Source: Ceratobasidium sp. AG-K
Taxonomy: Eukaryota; Basidiomycota; Agaricomycetes; Cantharellales; Ceratobasidiaceae
Direction of reading: 5' to 3'
Assembly (NCBI GenBank): GCA_037039685.1
Contig: JAWNGF010000006.1
Location: forward strand, 124,001-188,000
DNA: 64,000 nt
Made by a program: the position numbers and the translations under genes. The stretch's first letter is position 1; each line of letters opens with the position of its first letter. Positions 51,859 through 61,316 of the stretch are shown here, piece after piece. A model generated the notes under the pieces. That model had not been told where the DNA came from. It was given only the letters and a program-made list of their open reading frames with translations, and ran no database searches.

Positions 51859-54800
51859 GTGTGCGAAGATGCCCCAATATCCTCTCTGCAGAATGTATAC
51901 TATTGCAAGGCTACAAATGAAACACCCATGGTATACACAACCGCAGAGGGAATCACGGAAAAAATCTCAACCCTCATCGACTCTGGCTCTTCTAGAAACT
52001 TCATCGACCTGAGGTTCGCCATTGAAAACAACATCCCTCTGACCAAGTTACAAACTCCCAGAAGCATTGAAACCATCGACGGAAAAACACAAAAGGACCA
52101 AATCCAATTCAGGTGCAAGTTGAAATTTGATCTAGAAGAAAGAACGTTTCACCAGAAATTCTATGTCATGAACACTGGCACACAACCCATGATCCTGGGA
52201 ATGCCATGGCTGAAGGAAACCAACCCTGAAATATCCTGGTCCCCCTTTGCTATCAAGTGGAAAAAAGAAGTTCCCCTTATTGCCAAAGCAGGACTACTTC
52301 AGGAACTACCAGATGAACTTCAAGAATTCAGGGACGTTTTTGATGAAGAAAAATATGACAAACTCCCGGAACACAGAGAATGGGACTGCAGGATCGATTT
52401 CTATGACAACGATCGTCTCCCAAAACCAAGAAAGGCCTACCCCCTGTCACCAAAGGAAAGAGAAGCTACGAGGGAATACATTGCAAGTGAACTCCGGTCA
52501 GGACGTATTAGACCCAGCAAATCTCCCCTAGCCGCAAGCCTTTTCTTTGTCAAAAAGGCACTGAAGGAAGGACAGACCATACCTGACCTACGCCCAGTTG
52601 TTGACTACAGAGGAGCAAATGAAGAAACCATCCCGGACCGATACCCCATTCCACTTCTCGAACAGCTTCTGGAAATTTTCAAAAAGACCGGTGAAAGTTC
52701 GAAAGAAGAACTTTACATTACTTCCCTCGACCTGAAGAATGGCTTTTGGAATGTTAGAATCAGAGAGGGAGACGAGTGGAAGACAGCTTTCATCACCTCA
52801 GAAGGGCTTTTCGAATACACCGTGATGGCCTTTGGGCTCAAAAATGCACCTTCCACTTTTCAAAGAATGATGGACCACATCTTCAGAGACATGATCGGAG
52901 TGAAGATTGTGATCTACATTGACGACATCCTTATTATTTCTAGAGGAAGAAATCAGCACACCATAGATATCAAGGAAGTCCTGCAAAGATTGAGGAAGAA
53001 CAACCTCTTTGGAAACCTGAAGAAATGTACCTTCTATGGAAAAAGGGCTGACTGGGTGGGGTTCGTCGTCGACGAAAACGGCATTTCCATGAACAAGGAC
53101 AAGATCAAAACTATCCAAGAATGGCCCACCCCGAAAACTGTGAAACAATTACAAGCGTTCATTGGTTTCTGCAACTTCTATAGAAGATTCGTAGTGGCCT
53201 TCTCCTCAATTGTCAAACCCCTGACTCAATTGACAAGAAAGGACAGAAAGTGGGAATGGAATCCCGAACACCAGGAAGCCTTTGACTCCCTGAAAGAGGT
53301 CATCTCAAAGGAACCGGTGCTAGCACACCCCAACGAATCAAAGCAGTACTTCCTTGAAACGGATGCCTCAGGGGTTGCAATGGGAGCTATTCTTAGCCAA
53401 CGGCAAAAGGATGGTTACTTACACCCAGTAGGATTTCTCTCAAAAAGTTTCAAGGAGGCAGAGCTGAACTACGACACACATGACAAGGAGCTTCTTGCTA
53501 TCATAGAAGCTTTACGACACTGGCGGATCCATCTGGAAGGCACAAAGGAGCCAATAGTGATCTACACAGATCACAAAAACCTCACTTACTGGCAAAAAGC
53601 CAGCACCTTCAACCGAAGACACAACAGATGGCTTCTCATGCTGGCAAGCTACAATTTCGAGATCCACTACAGACCTGGCAAAATGTCGGAAAAACCGGAC
53701 ATCCTCTCAAGAAGGAGTGATCACAGTGATATCGCGTCCGCAGAACAAGTGATGATCTCTGCCGAAAACTTCAAGGGATTCTCAGCCCTGATGGGTGACG
53801 ACATCATTGCGGAAATCAGAGAAGCCCTAGAGGAGGACGAAAGCTTGGAAACCCTGGTCAAAAGCACCAAGAGGAAGGAAGACCTACCTCCCTCTGTGAG
53901 GAAACAATTCAAGGACTACGAAATGAGCGAAAATCTCCTCTGGTATCAAGGAAGAATTGTCGTTCCTGAGGAAAAAGACATCAAACTGAAGCTTCTCAAA
54001 CTTTACCACGACTCACCCATTGCGGGTCACCAAGGACAAGCCAGGACCCTAGAACTCATCTCTAGAAACTACTACTGGCCAGGCATGAAAGCCCAAGTCA
54101 ACAAGTATGTTGAAAGCTGTGAAGCGTGCCAGAGGGGGAAGGGAAGCAAAGGACACCTACCTCTCAAACCCTTGCCCATTCCGAAAAAACCCTGGGAAAA
54201 TATCGCTTATGACTTTATTGTGAAACTACCAAAATCACAAGGGTTTGACAGCGTCCTTGTTGTGATGGACCGCTTTTCCAGAATGGCACACTTCATCCCC
54301 TGCAAAGAATCCACAAACTCGGAGGAACTTGCCGATATCTTTGTGAAGGAAGTATGGCGTCTCCATGGTTTCCCCAAAACCACTGTTTCGGATAGAGGAA
54401 CTACCTTCAAATCGCACTTCCTAGAAGCTGTCTACAAACGGCTAGGAATCCAAGGAACTTTCTCCACAGCCTTCCACCCTGAAACAGATGGCTTGGTAGA
54501 AAGAACAAACCAGTGGCTTGAAGGATGGATACGCATCTTTGGAAATCACAAGCAAGATGACTGGGCAAAATGGTTACCTATCGCGGAATTTTGCCACAAC
54601 AATCACAAGAACCGAGTCACAAACAAATCCCCATTTGAGGTCATCTATGGTATGACTCCCAAATGGTCTATTGAAGACTACGTGACTCGCTCCCCAGAAG
54701 GAGACAAGTGGACAAAGGATATGGAAATGGTATGGGAAGATACAAGGGCTCTGATGGAATATCATCAGTCAAAGGAAGAGACCCCAAAAACACAATACAA

Positions 54801-56343
54801 GGAAGGAGACAACGTGTGGCTCCTGACTACCAACATTACCACAAAACGACCAAGCAAGAAGCTTGACGACAAGAAAACAGGTCCCTTTGTTGTGAAGAAA
54901 CAGATCTCTTCACACGCTTACCAACTTGACCTTCCAAAATCCATGCGCATCCACAACGTTTTCCATGGAAACATGTTGACCCCCTATACTGAAGACCTAG
55001 ATTTCCAACGAAATCAACCGCGACCTCCGCCTATCATTACCAAGGAAGGTGAGGAAGAATATGAAGTAGAGAAGGTTGTGGATTGGCACCAAGACCCTGA
55101 TGGGCTGAAATACCGCATCAGATGGAAGGGCTACAGCCCCCTGGAAGACACAGAAGAACCGGCGGAGAACTTTGCCGGACTGACTCATGTCATGAGAAAA
55201 TTCCAGAAGGACTTTCCCAACGGCCCGCTCCCTCCGAATTTCATTTCCCCAGAGTACAAAAAGACAAGAGGGAAAGCCGCAGAAATCATCACCCCAGCTT
55301 CTCAGCCAACTACCACTTGCACTCTACTAGCTACTTCCCCTCTTACCAACTCTTTTCTCAAACAAAGATGCCTGCCTATCGCGCCGTCTCCTCCACCTCC
55401 TGCTCCAAGTCCTCGGAGTACAAGAAGGCTAGGGCCTACAAGAAAGCCCTCATGCTCGCCGGAACGGGCGAGTACGCCATCAACAACAGGGACACCGCTC
55501 CCTGGTCCCTCAATGAGGCCAAGGCCCTGGCCGAGCAACTTGAACCAGGCGTCCAACTGGGTTACATACCCCTGCGGGAACGGGCAAACATCAAGTGGGA
55601 CGAGGAACGCAAGTCCCTCATCATCCCCCAACTCGGCTCACTGCTCTGGGTCAGTCACCCAGACACCCGACCCTATGATCCGACAGACATCGGCCGCAGC
55701 AAGTACTATCACTGCCGCGGCTGCATCGGACTTACGGTCCACGACGTGGTCCTCAAGAGCAAGGACGCCTGGAACCGAGACACCGGTTACAAATGGGAGG
55801 GGGACGAATGGTTCAAGAGGGAAAACGACCCCCGACTGGCCCTCGACAACGGCGGACACCATGACGAGGAGGGAATATGGTGGCGCCCTTGAGCCACTGA
55901 CTTCGAGTCAGGATGGCCCGCGGACTGCGCCAACGGAAGCGGACACGTCAACCTGGCAGGACAGCCAATGGAAGATGTCAGGGAAGAGGTCATCGAAGGC
56001 CCCGCTGCACCTCCTAGCTCCGAGGCTGAACAACTCGAAAAAGAATGGGAGGCCACCTGGGACAAGGCACGAGCAAACGTCGAGGCCCTCATTGCCGATG
56101 TTGGCAACGCCATTGCCAACATGGATCCACACCCGCCAAGCGATCGAATGCCATGTGACGCCAACGTCCTCGAGGCCTATTGCCTCGTTCAGTGCGGGTC
56201 CTGGTCAGTCGAGCAGCTCAACAAGTGGCTGGACCATAGACAAGAACAATGGTCCAGGCGAGAATCAGCAGAACTCGAGCGCCTGCAGCAACTCCACCAA
56301 GAGGAGCTTGACCGCCTCTACCAGGAGAAATGGGACCGAATGA
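51859..56343 (+). CDS. pol: Y2 Pol polyprotein, open
   Basis: 1494 codons in the -1 frame after gag, opening at GTG with no nearby ATG. Protease LIDSGSSRNFIDL, RT YIDDILIISRG, RNase H LETDASG, integrase finger CEACQRGKG, catalytic regions VVMDRFSRM, SDRGTTFKSH and HPETDGLVER, GPF/Y KTGPFVVKKQI, and chromodomain YRIRWKGYSPLEDTEE. All catalytic motifs look intact. The final 325 codons (from 55368) overlap ORF3; there Pol is Ser/Pro/Thr-rich with no domain seen. The stop lies exactly 83 nt before the ORF3 stop, as in Y1 and Z1. Confidence 0.92.
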   Translation: MCEDAPISSLQNVYYCKATNETPMVYTTAEGITEKISTLIDSGSSRNFIDLRFAIENNIPLTKLQTPRSIETIDGKTQKDQIQFRCKLKFDLEERTFHQKFYVMNTGTQPMILGMPWLKETNPEISWSPFAIKWKKEVPLIAKAGLLQELPDELQEFRDVFDEEKYDKLPEHREWDCRIDFYDNDRLPKPRKAYPLSPKEREATREYIASELRSGRIRPSKSPLAASLFFVKKALKEGQTIPDLRPVVDYRGANEETIPDRYPIPLLEQLLEIFKKTGESSKEELYITSLDLKNGFWNVRIREGDEWKTAFITSEGLFEYTVMAFGLKNAPSTFQRMMDHIFRDMIGVKIVIYIDDILIISRGRNQHTIDIKEVLQRLRKNNLFGNLKKCTFYGKRADWVGFVVDENGISMNKDKIKTIQEWPTPKTVKQLQAFIGFCNFYRRFVVAFSSIVKPLTQLTRKDRKWEWNPEHQEAFDSLKEVISKEPVLAHPNESKQYFLETDASGVAMGAILSQRQKDGYLHPVGFLSKSFKEAELNYDTHDKELLAIIEALRHWRIHLEGTKEPIVIYTDHKNLTYWQKASTFNRRHNRWLLMLASYNFEIHYRPGKMSEKPDILSRRSDHSDIASAEQVMISAENFKGFSALMGDDIIAEIREALEEDESLETLVKSTKRKEDLPPSVRKQFKDYEMSENLLWYQGRIVVPEEKDIKLKLLKLYHDSPIAGHQGQARTLELISRNYYWPGMKAQVNKYVESCEACQRGKGSKGHLPLKPLPIPKKPWENIAYDFIVKLPKSQGFDSVLVVMDRFSRMAHFIPCKESTNSEELADIFVKEVWRLHGFPKTTVSDRGTTFKSHFLEAVYKRLGIQGTFSTAFHPETDGLVERTNQWLEGWIRIFGNHKQDDWAKWLPIAEFCHNNHKNRVTNKSPFEVIYGMTPKWSIEDYVTRSPEGDKWTKDMEMVWEDTRALMEYHQSKEETPKTQYKEGDNVWLLTTNITTKRPSKKLDDKKTGPFVVKKQISSHAYQLDLPKSMRIHNVFHGNMLTPYTEDLDFQRNQPRPPPIITKEGEEEYEVEKVVDWHQDPDGLKYRIRWKGYSPLEDTEEPAENFAGLTHVMRKFQKDFPNGPLPPNFISPEYKKTRGKAAEIITPASQPTTTCTLLATSPLTNSFLKQRCLPIAPSPPPPAPSPRSTRRLGPTRKPSCSPERASTPSTTGTPLPGPSMRPRPWPSNLNQASNWVTYPCGNGQTSSGTRNASPSSSPNSAHCSGSVTQTPDPMIRQTSAAASTITAAAASDLRSTTWSSRARTPGTETPVTNGRGTNGSRGKTTPDWPSTTADTMTRREYGGALEPLTSSQDGPRTAPTEADTSTWQDSQWKMSGKRSSKAPLHLLAPRLNNSKKNGRPPGTRHEQTSRPSLPMLATPLPTWIHTRQAIECHVTPTSSRPIASFSAGPGQSSSSTSGWTIDKNNGPGENQQNSSACSNSTKRSLTASTRRNGTE

Positions 56344-56426
56344 ACGAGGTCCTCGAGGCGGACATGCGCGCCCTGGCGGAACGCGTTGGGTGGCTGGAAC
56401 TGAAGGAATGGGTCGCCCGCAAATAG
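55368..56426 (+). pseudogene. Y2 ORF3, single nonsense codon
   Basis: ATG at 55368 (MPAYRAVSSTSCS). Contains TGEYAINNRDTAPWSLNEAK, EPGVQLGYIPLRER, YYHCRGCIGL and GYKWEGDEWF, then TGA at 55890-55892 where Y1 reads TGC, then open to 56426 with CGSWSVEQLNKWL and the C-terminal coiled coil. 352 residues if the stop is a point lesion. If the stop is real, two shorter products are possible: an N-terminal one with the CRGC region and a C-terminal helical one from an internal ATG. Confidence 0.78.
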
Positions 56427-56452
56427 GCGAGTGCGCTCCACTACACTCGCCT
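56425..56452 (+). promoter_or_regulatory. Y2 3' hairpin before the polypurine tract
   Basis: Perfect 9-bp stem AGGCGAGTG / CACTCGCCT with loop CGCTCCACTA, between the ORF3 stop and the tract GTGGGGGGG (56455-56463). The loop CTCCAC can pair with GTGGGG of the tract. Confidence 0.62.
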
Positions 56453-56466
56453 TTGTGGGGGGGCAA

Positions 56467-56964
56467 TGTCGTGACCCGTCCCTCCCTCTGTCTCTTGTTG
56501 CGGACTCGTGGCTTGCACGGGCGCCTTAAGCGCCCTTCTTTTCCTCTGTGCCCTCTCCCTTGTTTAGTAAGGTGTATGGATGATGTGTCACCATGAGTCG
56601 TATGACTCATGCTGTTTTCTATTTGCTGGCCCGCGCAGCCCTCTTTATGACTCGGACGTTGACTCAGAACTGTGACTCATGTACCTACTATGACTCACTT
56701 GTTTTCTGAGTATATATACTGGCTTGCAAGCATGGTCATCCCCAGCTTGCTTCGCCTTGTCAACTCTCCCTGCAGTGTGATCAAAGGCACTTGGCTACTT
56801 AGCCTTCAGCGCAGCCACTTGGACTTAGGAGCTAGTGACTTGTACTGACAAGACTAGCGTTTGTCCACCTTAGTGATAGAGTCTTAGAAGACTTATCACA
56901 TATTGTTCCCACATCTCAAAGGCCATTAGCGGTCGTCAACCATAGGCATTAGCAGGTTGCAACA
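56467..56964 (+). repeat. Y2 3' LTR
   Basis: 498 bp. Differs from the 5' copy at TTCGC versus TTTGC and at the terminal GTTGCAACA versus GTTGCGACA. Confidence 0.94.
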
Positions 56965-59900
56965 TCATGGCGACCAGAACCCATACAAGCAAGAACGGCC
57001 GCAATAGATGACCTTCCAGAAGAATTCAAGGAATTTGCTGATGTCTTCAGTGAAGAGAAATTCAAAAGAATCCCGGATCATCGTCCATACGACTGCGCCA
57101 TCGACTTCAAGGAAGGAGCTGAGCTCCCGAAGCCTGCCAGACCTATCCCACTCTCTCCAGCAGAATCTATTGCACTAAGAGAATACCTGGATGAAGAAAT
57201 CGCGGCGGGAAAAATTCGACCAAGCAAATCACCCATTGCATCACCTTGTTTCTTTGTCAAAAAACCTGTCGATCCAAAAAATCCAGGGGCAGTTCGCCAA
57301 CTACGACTCGTCCAAGACCTCAGAGGAGTAAACGCCATTACAAAGGACGACAGATTCCCTATGCCCCTAATGGAAGACCTCCTGGATAAAATCAAGGACG
57401 CAAAAATTTTCTCCAAGATTGATCTACGAATGGGTTTCAACAATATCAGAATTAGGGAAGGTGACGAATGGAAGACAGCTTTCAGAACAAAGGAAGGACT
57501 GTTCGAATACGTCGTCATGCCTTTTGGACTAAAGAACGCGCCCGCCATCTTCCAAAGATATATGAATCACGTTTTCCATGATCTTATCGACGTATGCGTC
57601 ATAGTATACATTGACGACATCCTAGTCTTCTCTAAGGACAGAAGTCAACATACCGTGGATGTCAGAAAAGTACTGAAGATCTTACTGGAGGAGAATCTTT
57701 TCGCAAAGCTTCCAAAATGCGAGTTCTTTGTCACCAAATTGACATATACTGGACTTGGAATCAGCGACTCAGGCATCTCTATGGAGGAAGAAAAAGTAAA
57801 GGCGATAAAGGAATGGAAGGAACCAAGAACGGTCAAGCAAGTCCAAGCATTCCTAGGATTCGCAAATTTTTACCGAAGATTTGTGCCGAATTTCAGCCGA
57901 TTAGCAAAACCCCTGACAACCTTGACAAGGAAGGAAAACAAGTGGGAATGGGGAAACGATCAGCAGGAAGCTTTTGTGGCCCTGAAAACAGAAATCAGCA
58001 AGGAACCCACACTACGCCATCCAAACCCCAACAAACCGTTTTTCCTGGAAACAGACGCAAGTGGAGTAGCAATGGGAGCAATCTTGTCGCAAAGGCAAGA
58101 CGACGGCTACTTGCATCCTATTGCCTTTCTTTCAAAATCTTTTAACGAGGCTCAACTCAACTACGACGTCCACGATAAGGAACTTATGGCTATCATAGAA
58201 TCTTTAACACATTGGAGGCTATACCTTGAAGGAACAAGGGACCCTATCACCATCTACACCGATCATAGGAACCTACAATTCTGGAAAGAAGCAAGAACGT
58301 TCAACCGCCGACACGCAAGATGGCACCAACTGCTTGCCTCCTATAACTTTGACATCATATATCGCCCTGGCATCCTGTCATCAAAACCGGATCTATTGTC
58401 AAGACGATCGGACCATGAAGATATCCCGACGCCTGAACAGGTTATGATATCTGTTGAAAGATTCAAAGGATTCGTGGGACAAGTAGACACAAACATCATA
58501 GAAACTATTAAGGAAGCTCAAGAAACAGAGGAAGGACTGGCACGAATCAAAGAAATCTGCAAATCGAGGGAAACGTTACCAAAGGCCCTACAACACAGCG
58601 CAAAAGATTATGATTTCAAGGAGGGACTATTATGGTTCAAGGGAAGGATCTACGTGCCAGAAGACAAGGAATGCAGACTGGCCATCATGCGAGTTCATCA
58701 CGACTCAAAAATCGCAGGACATCAAGGACAGGCTAGAACAATGGAACTTATATCAAGAAGGTACTTCTGGCCAGGGATGAAGCAAAGCATAAACAGATAC
58801 GTGGAATCCTGCGAGACCTGCCAGCGGACAAAGGGATCAAAGCTAATAGTCCCAATCAAGCCTCTGGAGATTCCAAAAGGACCGTGGGAAGACATAGCGT
58901 TCGACTTTGTGGTGAAGTTACCAAAATCCAGAGGATCAGATAGCATCTTAGTAGTGGTGGACCGATTCTCAAGAATGGCGCACTTCATACCCTGCAAAGA
59001 GTCTCACACAGCAAGCGACCTTGCAAATCTTTTCGTCACAAATGTTTGGAAACTGCATGGTTTTCCAAAAAGCACGATCTCAGACCGAGGGACTACTTTC
59101 AATTCCAAACTTATGAAAGCCATTTATGAGAAAATTGGAACCAACCCAGGGTTCAGTACGGCCTACCACCCCCAAACAGATGGAATAACAGAGAGAATCA
59201 ATCAATGGATGGAAGGCTGGCTACGATCGTTCGTCAACTACCGGCAGGATGATTGGGCGGACTTATTACCAATTGCGGAATTCAGCTATAATCTACAGAA
59301 GCACCGCGTAACAGGTAATTCCCCTTTCGAGATTGTCTATGGGAGGGAACCACTGTGGAACATCTCAGCGGAAGAATCAGCGGTTCCAGAAGCAAACAAC
59401 ATCACAGGAAAATGGCGCAAAATCCACGACGAAGCTATTGCGTCTATGGAGACCCATAGGCTCCCAGAAGAAGAGCCAAAGATCAAGTACCAAGAAGGAG
59501 ATCTAGTATGGCTACTTGGAAGAAACATTCAAACAAAAAGGCCATCGAAGAAACTGGACAACAAAAAGCACGGGCCATTTGTCGTGAAGCGACAGATAGG
59601 ATCACACGCTTATGAGCTTGATCTGCCGGCAACAATGAGGGTGCACCCTGTTTTCCACATCGATTTGCTCAGCCCCTACAAAGGAGACACTGAATTCAGC
59701 CGCAACCAAGCCCGACCACTGCCAATCATAACAGAAGAAGGAGAGGAAGAATATGAAGTAGAGAAGATCTTGGACTGGAAAGAGACAAAGGACGGCCTTT
59801 TTTACAGGGTCAGATGGAAGGGTTACGGAAGCGAGGAAGACACAGAACAACGGGCAGAAGATTTCGGCCACCTTTCAAGGATCATCAAGGACCTTCTACG

Positions 59901-60486
59901 CCGACACCCCGAGGCTCCCACGCCATCTAACTACGCTCCAGGAAGGATAAAAGGCAGGGGCGGAAAAACCAGTAATATCACTTGCAAAACTTGCTACTAC
60001 TCCAAGAAACACCCTCAACTCCACGCTCTAAATCTCGTTTGCTCTCTACAATGCCTGCCGTCTCCCGCTCTACCATCGCCAACAACCTCATCCGCGTCCT
60101 CGAGGGACCTGCCTTTGCCACGGCAAGGATCCTTGACTCCGGAGCCGCCCTCTACGTCTTCAAGAGGGCGCAACAAAGCTCAGGCAGAATGCACTTCAGG
60201 GCCTCGGACGACATCCTCCACTCAGACCTGGGGGAATTCCAGTGGGTCGGGAAAAAATGGCCGACACGCATGCAGCTCCTGCGGAAAGACATATATGTCT
60301 GCCGGGGGTGTGCAGCATTCCAGGTCTCGGAGGTCGTGCTCCTCTCCACCCACATGCTCGGGGTGGTCGAATGGGGACAAGAAGGGGCGTACTCAAGCGA
60401 GTGGGTACCAGGTTACGACGGAAGGCAGCCAACGCTCCGACCTAGATGGAACGATGCCTGGGACGCCAACTACGAAAAGGACCTGA
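56965..60486 (+). pseudogene. pol: X4 pol, RT to chromodomain part (interrupted by Y2)
   Basis: Resumes at the second tcatg copy; joined to 49113 with one TSD copy removed, the frame is continuous (RHIS-WRPEPIQ). Open throughout: RT YIDDILVFSKD, RNase H LETDASG, integrase finger CETCQRTKG and catalytic regions, GPFVVKRQIG and chromodomain YRVRWKGYGSEEDTEQ. The last 145 codons overlap ORF3. Interruption by Y2 is the only lesion. Confidence 0.88.
59947..59954 (+). promoter_or_regulatory. Possible internal TATA box for X4 ORF3
   Basis: ATAAAAGG inside pol, about 100 nt before the ORF3 start. Equivalent ATAAAAGG occurs in X1 and X3; X2 has ATGAAAGG. It also encodes part of the Pol tail, so conservation alone is not proof. 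Confidence 0.35.
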
Positions 60487-60815
60487 GCGATTGGAGGATG
60501 GAGAGGGGTCGATACCAGAAGGAGAAGATTGACTGGGAACCCTACTGGTGGAAGAAGGAGGAGACTGACGTGTCGGAATGGAAGGAAACAGAGCCCGATG
60601 TGCGGCAGTGGGACAAGGAGTTCGTGGAGGCTCAGGAAAGGGTTTTGGACTGGTCCAAGGCCGACTGGACGAAGGAAGAGACTTGGGAAGAATGGGAGAA
60701 GTTCTCGGACGAACCGGGAAACACCGTTTTCAATCCCATCGACCTAACCTTGGAGGAAGATGAAGGGCTTGAGGAGTTTATGCTGAGGAAAGGGAAGGAC
60801 TGCGCGGTGCAGTAA
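60051..60815 (+). CDS. X4 ORF3, uncharacterised 254-residue protein
   Basis: ATG at 60051 (MPAVSRSTIANN), TAA at 60813-60815. CRGC at residues 84-87, with GEFQWV before it and QVSEVVLLS after it. Trp-rich, highly charged C-terminal half (RWNDAWDANYEKDLSDW; EEWEKFSDEPGN). Identical in length to X1, X2 and X3. An ATAAAAGG at 59947-59954 lies 97 nt upstream. The 5' 436 nt overlap pol in the -1 frame relative to pol. No membrane segment; not env-like. Function unknown. Confidence 0.84.
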   Translation: MPAVSRSTIANNLIRVLEGPAFATARILDSGAALYVFKRAQQSSGRMHFRASDDILHSDLGEFQWVGKKWPTRMQLLRKDIYVCRGCAAFQVSEVVLLSTHMLGVVEWGQEGAYSSEWVPGYDGRQPTLRPRWNDAWDANYEKDLSDWRMERGRYQKEKIDWEPYWWKKEETDVSEWKETEPDVRQWDKEFVEAQERVLDWSKADWTKEETWEEWEKFSDEPGNTVFNPIDLTLEEDEGLEEFMLRKGKDCAVQ

Positions 60816-60817
60816 GC

Positions 60818-60838
60818 CCATTCAGGTCCCCCAAATGG
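60818..60838 (+). promoter_or_regulatory. X4 3' hairpin before the polypurine tract
   Basis: Stem CCATT / AATGG with loop CAGGTCCCCCA, just after the ORF3 stop. X1 and X3 have GTCCGTT / AACGGAC at this place with the same loop. Loop TCCCCC can pair with GGGGGA of the tract at about 60845-60853. Confidence 0.55.
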
Positions 60839-60856
60839 ACTCATAGGGGGGAGTAA

Positions 60857-61311
60857 TGTTGTGAGCTAGCTCACTCCATTGGACTCGACTGTTGTCTCGC
60901 CCGTCTGCTCCTTTCTTTTGTGTTGTGTTCTGTTTCCGTTTGCCGCGTTGCCACCTCCTTGTGGTTATTCTGTTACATTGTGTAACGCGGCTGTGCTTTG
61001 TACGAGTCATGTCTGTTCATACAGCATGACTCACATGGACACTCCTGACTGGTAGACTGTATGACTCATGTGGCTGCGCCTTGTATGACTCGGCCACTTC
61101 TTATATATATATAGAGGACCAACAAGCCTGGTAACCCCAGCTTGTTTTGTCTCGTCAAAACATCCCCTCTGAGTGACACTTAGAACCACCCCTACCCTCA
61201 AGAGCCTACAGACGCTTAAGTGTGTTGCGGTTCAAGAGGTCACTTAGGTCTTAGTGCCGTCCACTCTCCATCGCGGCTCGTCTCATAGCCACCAAGAAGA
61301 AGCTTACGACA
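60857..61311 (+). repeat. X4 3' LTR
   Basis: 455 bp, begins TGTTGTGAGC (one C-to-T against the 5' copy), preceded by the tract AGGGGGGAG. Confidence 0.93.
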
Positions 61312-61316
61312 CGGCA

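Larger units (their letters stand above)
49114..56964 (+). mobile_element. Y2: young family Y chromovirus in X4 pol
   Basis: LTRs 49114-49611 and 56467-56964 (498 bp, about two differences seen). TSD tcatg at 49109-49113 and 56965-56969. Length 7851 bp. gag and pol are open; ORF3 has one nonsense codon. Probably the most recent complete Y insertion here. Confidence 0.95.
46229..61311 (+). mobile_element. X4: family X element in Z0 gag, carrying Y2
   Basis: LTRs 46229-46683 and 60857-61311 (455 bp, about four differences). TSD cggca at 46224-46228 and 61312-61316. Without Y2 and its TSD copy it is 7227 bp. gag and ORF3 are open, and pol is open on both sides of Y2, so Y2 is its only visible lesion. 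Confidence 0.94.

Noticed and set aside
55893..56343. Ser/Pro/Thr-rich Pol tail as a functional domain
   Set aside because: The composition is what the ORF3 codons give in the other frame, and no similarity between X and Y/Z tails is visible. Treated as a probable shadow, kept as an open question.
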